Shown here: positions 61,359 to 64,000 of the stretch, in pieces
Position numbering within the stretch: the first letter of the stretch is position 1
Layout: every line of letters begins with the position of its first letter
Assembly (NCBI GenBank): GCA_031769625.1
Contig: JAUIMM010002021.1
Span: forward strand, 1,364,001-1,428,000
Reading direction: 5' to 3'
Source of the DNA: Taudactylus pleione
Lineage: Eukaryota > Chordata > Amphibia > Anura > Myobatrachidae
Length of the DNA stretch: 64,000 nucleotides
Translations under genes and position numbers: made by a program
The notes under the pieces: model-generated
What the model saw: the letters and a program-made list of their open reading frames with translations, nothing else
Told to the model about the DNA's origin: nothing
The model's database searches: none

Positions 61359-63872
61359 TTACTTCTGCCCAGGGGGATCCCCCTCCCCCACACCCTCCAC
61401 CCTAGCCCCACCACCATCTCCATCACCAATACACACCACCACTCCCCTTCCTCCCGGATCCGGAGGTTTGGGAATTACAGACCCCTGTGGAACTTCCACA
61501 GATGGATCAATCCCAATTACCTCCATTTCGCCCTCATTTTGAGGAGGTGCATCCTCCCCTTCCTTCTCCTCCACCCGACTTCTCCTCCTTCTTATATCCC
61601 CCTGTAGTTCTGTCCCCATTTCGTCCCACTCTAAATCCTGTGGATCTTCTATGGTTTTCCCCTCCTTCCCTTGGCCCATTTCCCCCTTCTCCTCCTTCCT
61701 TCTCTTACTGGATCCTGATTCTCCTTCCCTATCCTTCTTCCTTGCTGCCCTCCTTCTTGCTACTCTAGGGGCAAACACCAACTCCCCCCTTTGCCTCATT
61801 ATCTCCCCATCTTCTTCTTCATCTGTGGTAAGCGCATCAAATCTGTTTACCAATATTAACTCCTCCCCTCCTTTCCTCTTTTTTTTATTTTTATTTTTAA
61901 CCTTTTGGAATCCATCCTCTCTATTTTCCACCTCTTTCCTTTCCTCTGCCACTCTCCACCTTGTCACATGCCCCTCTTGCACCTCCACTGAACCTCTCTC
62001 CTTTCTACCTCTTCCCTCCTCCTCCTCCCCTGAATCATCCTTCTCCCTCACATCAGCCTCCGGACACCTACTATATGGGTGTCCCTCTTGTCCACACAAA
62101 TTGCACCTCACTCTATTGCACATTCTCGACGTATGCCCCATTCCTCCACATAATGTACATTTAATCACTCCACAATCCCCACTCAAATGCCGCGTATCCC
62201 CACACCTAAAACAGGTCTTTGGCTGGCCCTGATAGAAGACCTGTATTCTGTCCCTCCCAATGTAGGTGGCAGAGGGCAAGTGGTTCATACCAAACGCAGT
62301 ACTTAACAGTCTTACCTGTATGGTATAAGCCCCACCCCACACCCCCTTGGTGTAATCAACTTTTACCAGTCCCGATAACACCTCACAGTGCCTAGAGAGC
62401 CAATACTTAATGTCATTTTCTGGTATAGATTCATTTCGAACCAGCACAGTCAATTTGACCACATCCTGCCTAGACATTAATTTTGCACTGTAGTCATCAT
62501 ATGGCTTATTTCCTTTGGCAGATGACCATTTGTTCCACAGTCTCTGCATTCCATAGTTTGATTGGAAACTTACATCAAAGTCTTTAGATCTAATAGGATG
62601 TATGCATGCAAATAAATCTACAGCTGATACACCCAGAGAAAACAACATGGTCAAAAAATGTTCTTTGCTTGGTACCTCCTCCTCCCCCTCCCACTTAAAC
62701 TGTATCACATTACGCCTCTTAACACCAGTATCATGTTCAGTTCTTGAAAAAAACTTTCGTGCCTCACTCCTCCCCCCTGCCAATGCACCAGCATAAGAAA
62801 CTTTATTTTTATTAATACTTTGTTCATTTCCCAAATCATTACCATTCACCTTCTGTCCATTGCCAGAGTCATGAATCCCAGAGACTGATGCTCCTTCATT
62901 AACACCTTTGCCACCAATCATCTTCCTTGCTTGTTCTTTATTAATCAGCTCTAATGCTGCCTTCACTCTTGCAGGAGTCTCCAGTTCCCCATACATGATA
63001 TTTAATAAGGCTCTTTCTTTTGGCTGCAACCGTTCTTTTTCCAGTGACAGCATACCCTGTGCCAAGACACCTCTCTTCCTGGACACCGCTACTTCCGTGC
63101 CCTCCTTTGATGCGTCCTCAGCTGCCCCCGTAGCCGCCCCGGGTCCTGAGGTACACACAGAATCCGCCGGCCCAATAGGGGGTACAGCCTCCTCACCCCT
63201 CTGCGCCCTACTCGTCCATCCTTCCCCGGTCCGCACCGGGCGCCCTTGCCTACCTACCAGCGTTTCGGCAGAGGTGTCCAGACCCTGGGAGACATCCCCC
63301 AGCGAGGCGGGGACACTCTCTACCGAACGCGCAAAGTCCTCCGCCGCACCCCGGGGGTCCCCCACTCCTCCACCTACCTGCCGATTCACTGCGCCGCCCT
63401 TCGCTGTCTCTGGCTCCCGACTCCCGGCTCCAGCTGAGGTACTCTTTCCATCGCTGCAGACAGAGTCCCCGATGCCTGGAAGCTCTGCCTCTCCCGACTT
63501 TGCTGCAGTGCTGCTGGAGACGAATACACCAGGGATCCCGTCACCACTACTCACCGGGATCCCAGCTCCTTGCCGCTTCACCGCGATGCCTTCCTCCGTC
63601 TCCGGCTCCAGGCTCCTGGCTCCAGCTGAACACTCCATTCTCTCACTGCCGTCAGGACCTTGGATACAGGAAATTCCTCCTCCTCCCGAGACAGGCATAC
63701 CACCGCTGGAGACAGGCACGCCAGGAATTCCACCACCGCTCACAGGGATCCCTGCCGCGTCATCATTCCTGATTGACAGGTCCTCCGCTACGTCACCGCT
63801 CTGCCTCGGAACTCCCGCCATGTCACCGGGAACTCCACTAACCCTTTCAGGTAACTTTTCAGTTTCTTCCAT
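61359..63872 (-). CDS. LINE ORF1, gag-like RNA-binding protein with three CCHC zinc knuckles
   Basis: 837 residues from the first ATG at 63,872, which has a good initiation context (A at -3, G at +4). Residues 1-270 are low-complexity, rich in Gly, Pro, Ser and Glu, with an imperfect internal repeat of about 64 residues. Residues about 385-545 form a conserved-looking globular core that may hold two RRM-like folds (inference). Three CX2CX4HX4C knuckles follow: C554-C567, C572-C585 and C590-C603. The tail is charged, with a basic KKKRK run (about 663-667) that could be a nuclear signal, and an NRFDAL motif (676-681) before an acidic stretch. By family analogy it binds the element RNA and forms the particle with ORF2. 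The frame stays open upstream to the window edge, so the true N-terminus may lie beyond 64,000. It ends in TAA. Confidence 0.9.
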   Translation of the reverse strand: MEETEKLPERVSGVPGDMAGVPRQSGDVAEDLSIRNDDAAGIPVSGGGIPGVPVSSGGMPVSGGGGISCIQGPDGSERMECSAGARSLEPETEEGIAVKRQGAGIPVSSGDGIPGVFVSSSTAAKSGEAELPGIGDSVCSDGKSTSAGAGSREPETAKGGAVNRQVGGGVGDPRGAAEDFARSVESVPASLGDVSQGLDTSAETLVGRQGRPVRTGEGWTSRAQRGEEAVPPIGPADSVCTSGPGAATGAAEDASKEGTEVAVSRKRGVLAQGMLSLEKERLQPKERALLNIMYGELETPARVKAALELINKEQARKMIGGKGVNEGASVSGIHDSGNGQKVNGNDLGNEQSINKNKVSYAGALAGGRSEARKFFSRTEHDTGVKRRNVIQFKWEGEEEVPSKEHFLTMLFSLGVSAVDLFACIHPIRSKDFDVSFQSNYGMQRLWNKWSSAKGNKPYDDYSAKLMSRQDVVKLTVLVRNESIPENDIKYWLSRHCEVLSGLVKVDYTKGVWGGAYTIQVRLLSTAFGMNHLPSATYIGRDRIQVFYQGQPKTCFRCGDTRHLSGDCGVIKCTLCGGMGHTSRMCNRVRCNLCGQEGHPYSRCPEADVREKDDSGEEEEGRGRKERGSVEVQEGHVTRWRVAEERKEVENREDGFQKVKNKNKKKRKGGEELILVNRFDALTTDEEEDGEIMRQRGELVFAPRVARRRAARKKDREGESGSSKRRKEEKGEMGQGKEGKTIEDPQDLEWDEMGTELQGDIRRRRSRVEEKEGEDAPPQNEGEMEVIGIDPSVEVPQGSVIPKPPDPGGRGVVVCIGDGDGGGARVEGVGEGDPPGQK

Positions 63873-64000
63873 TATTTTAATGGCAGTCAGTAATGGATTC
63901 TCCGATGGCTGAGTCGGGGTTAACCCCTCCAGTGCTGGATTAGCTGGAAAGCCGCTGGGATCCTCCGGACACTGGCTCGCCTGTCTCAGCAGCCTGATTC
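63873..64000 (-). other. Open frame in phase with ORF1, upstream of its first ATG
   Basis: All 42 codons between the window edge and the first ORF1 ATG are sense and in the ORF1 frame, with no ATG among them. The translation includes DPSGFPANPALEG and TPTQPSENP, low-complexity Pro-rich text similar in style to the ORF1 head. Either ORF1 starts further upstream, or this is a 5' UTR that happens to be open. The window does not decide. Confidence 0.6.

Larger units (their letters stand above)
57542..64000 (-). mobile_element. Tx1/L1-like non-LTR retrotransposon, 5' end outside the window
   Basis: In transcript order the element shows ORF1 (gag-like, three CCHC knuckles), a 42-bp spacer, ORF2 (endonuclease, reverse transcriptase, C-terminal CCHC) and a 3' UTR with AATAAA signals. 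There are no LTRs, and the two-ORF plan with an apurinic-type endonuclease is that of the L1 superfamily. The ORF1 style (Gly/Pro/Ser-rich head, conserved core, three knuckles, then an NRFDAL motif) resembles Tx1-branch elements of frogs and fish from memory. Both frames are open, so the copy looks young. No poly(A) tail or target-site duplication is visible at the 3' end, and the 5' junction is not in the window. Confidence 0.92.

Noticed and set aside
61651..62232. 193-codon plus-strand open frame opposite the ORF1 knuckle and tail region
   Set aside because: Ser/Pro/Leu-rich complement of the charged ORF1 tail; no domain and no independent support.
57939..63872. Domesticated host gene (ZCCHC3-like) instead of a retrotransposon
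   Set aside because: ORF1 resembles proteins annotated as CCHC zinc-finger proteins in frogs, but here it is followed 42 bp later by a complete endonuclease/reverse transcriptase ORF and a LINE 3' UTR, so the element explanation is better.
62908..63912. 334-codon plus-strand open frame opposite the ORF1 N-terminal region
   Set aside because: Antisense shadow of a GC-rich, low-complexity coding stretch; Pro/Ser-rich translation without domains. ORF1 on the other strand explains the region.
1..64000. tRNA, rRNA, snRNA or microRNA genes
   Set aside because: No recognisable RNA gene sequence or A/B box arrangement was noticed in the monomer or around the LINE. A covariance-model scan would be needed to exclude them formally.

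Overview
The window looks like vertebrate nuclear DNA, most likely from an amphibian. It has two parts. Positions 1 to about 57,541 are one uninterrupted head-to-tail satellite array. Positions about 57,542 to 64,000 hold most of a non-LTR retrotransposon (LINE) on the minus strand. The host call rests on the LINE: a long gag-like ORF1 with three CCHC knuckles, followed by an ORF2 with AP-endonuclease, reverse transcriptase and a C-terminal CCHC motif. That is the plan of the Tx1 branch of the L1 superfamily, abundant in frogs and fish. The call comes from recalled family features; no search was run.

Satellite (1-57,541). The monomer is 183-184 bp, about 39% GC by hand count, and occurs about 313 times in one orientation (311 monomer steps span 57,147 bp, mean 183.75). 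Both ends are cut: the window starts inside a monomer and the last monomer stops at the LINE side. Diagnostic variants sort the monomers into recurring classes, here called A, B, C, D, E, F, a 175-bp class with a 9-bp deletion, and a 186-bp class with a 2-bp insertion. No single higher-order period covers the array. It is a patchwork of copied blocks: a 367-bp B-C dimer, a 19-monomer tandem duplication (3,492 bp), a 31-monomer one (5,697 bp), a 28-monomer offset (5,141 bp), a 25-monomer tandem duplication (4,589 bp) with a further copy 10,474 bp away, and a block repeated 20,022 bp away. I see no gene in it. The recurring 73- and 101-codon open frames are by-products of the repeat.

LINE (57,542-64,000, minus strand). 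In transcript order: ORF1 (gag-like, open to the window edge), a 42-bp spacer, ORF2 (1,125 residues with every endonuclease and reverse transcriptase core residue I looked for), and a roughly 400-bp 3' UTR with a G-rich tract and two AATAAA signals, the last about 5 bp from the satellite. ORF1 would supply the RNA-binding particle protein and ORF2 the nick and reverse transcription, so the copy looks coding-competent. Its 5' end and 5' flank lie outside the window.

The most interesting points are the LINE 3' end lying directly against canonical, recently homogenised satellite with a satellite-like motif at the joint; the same-frame ORF1/ORF2 layout; the G-rich 3' UTR; and the layered duplication history of the array. 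I found no sign of a wholly new multi-gene system.
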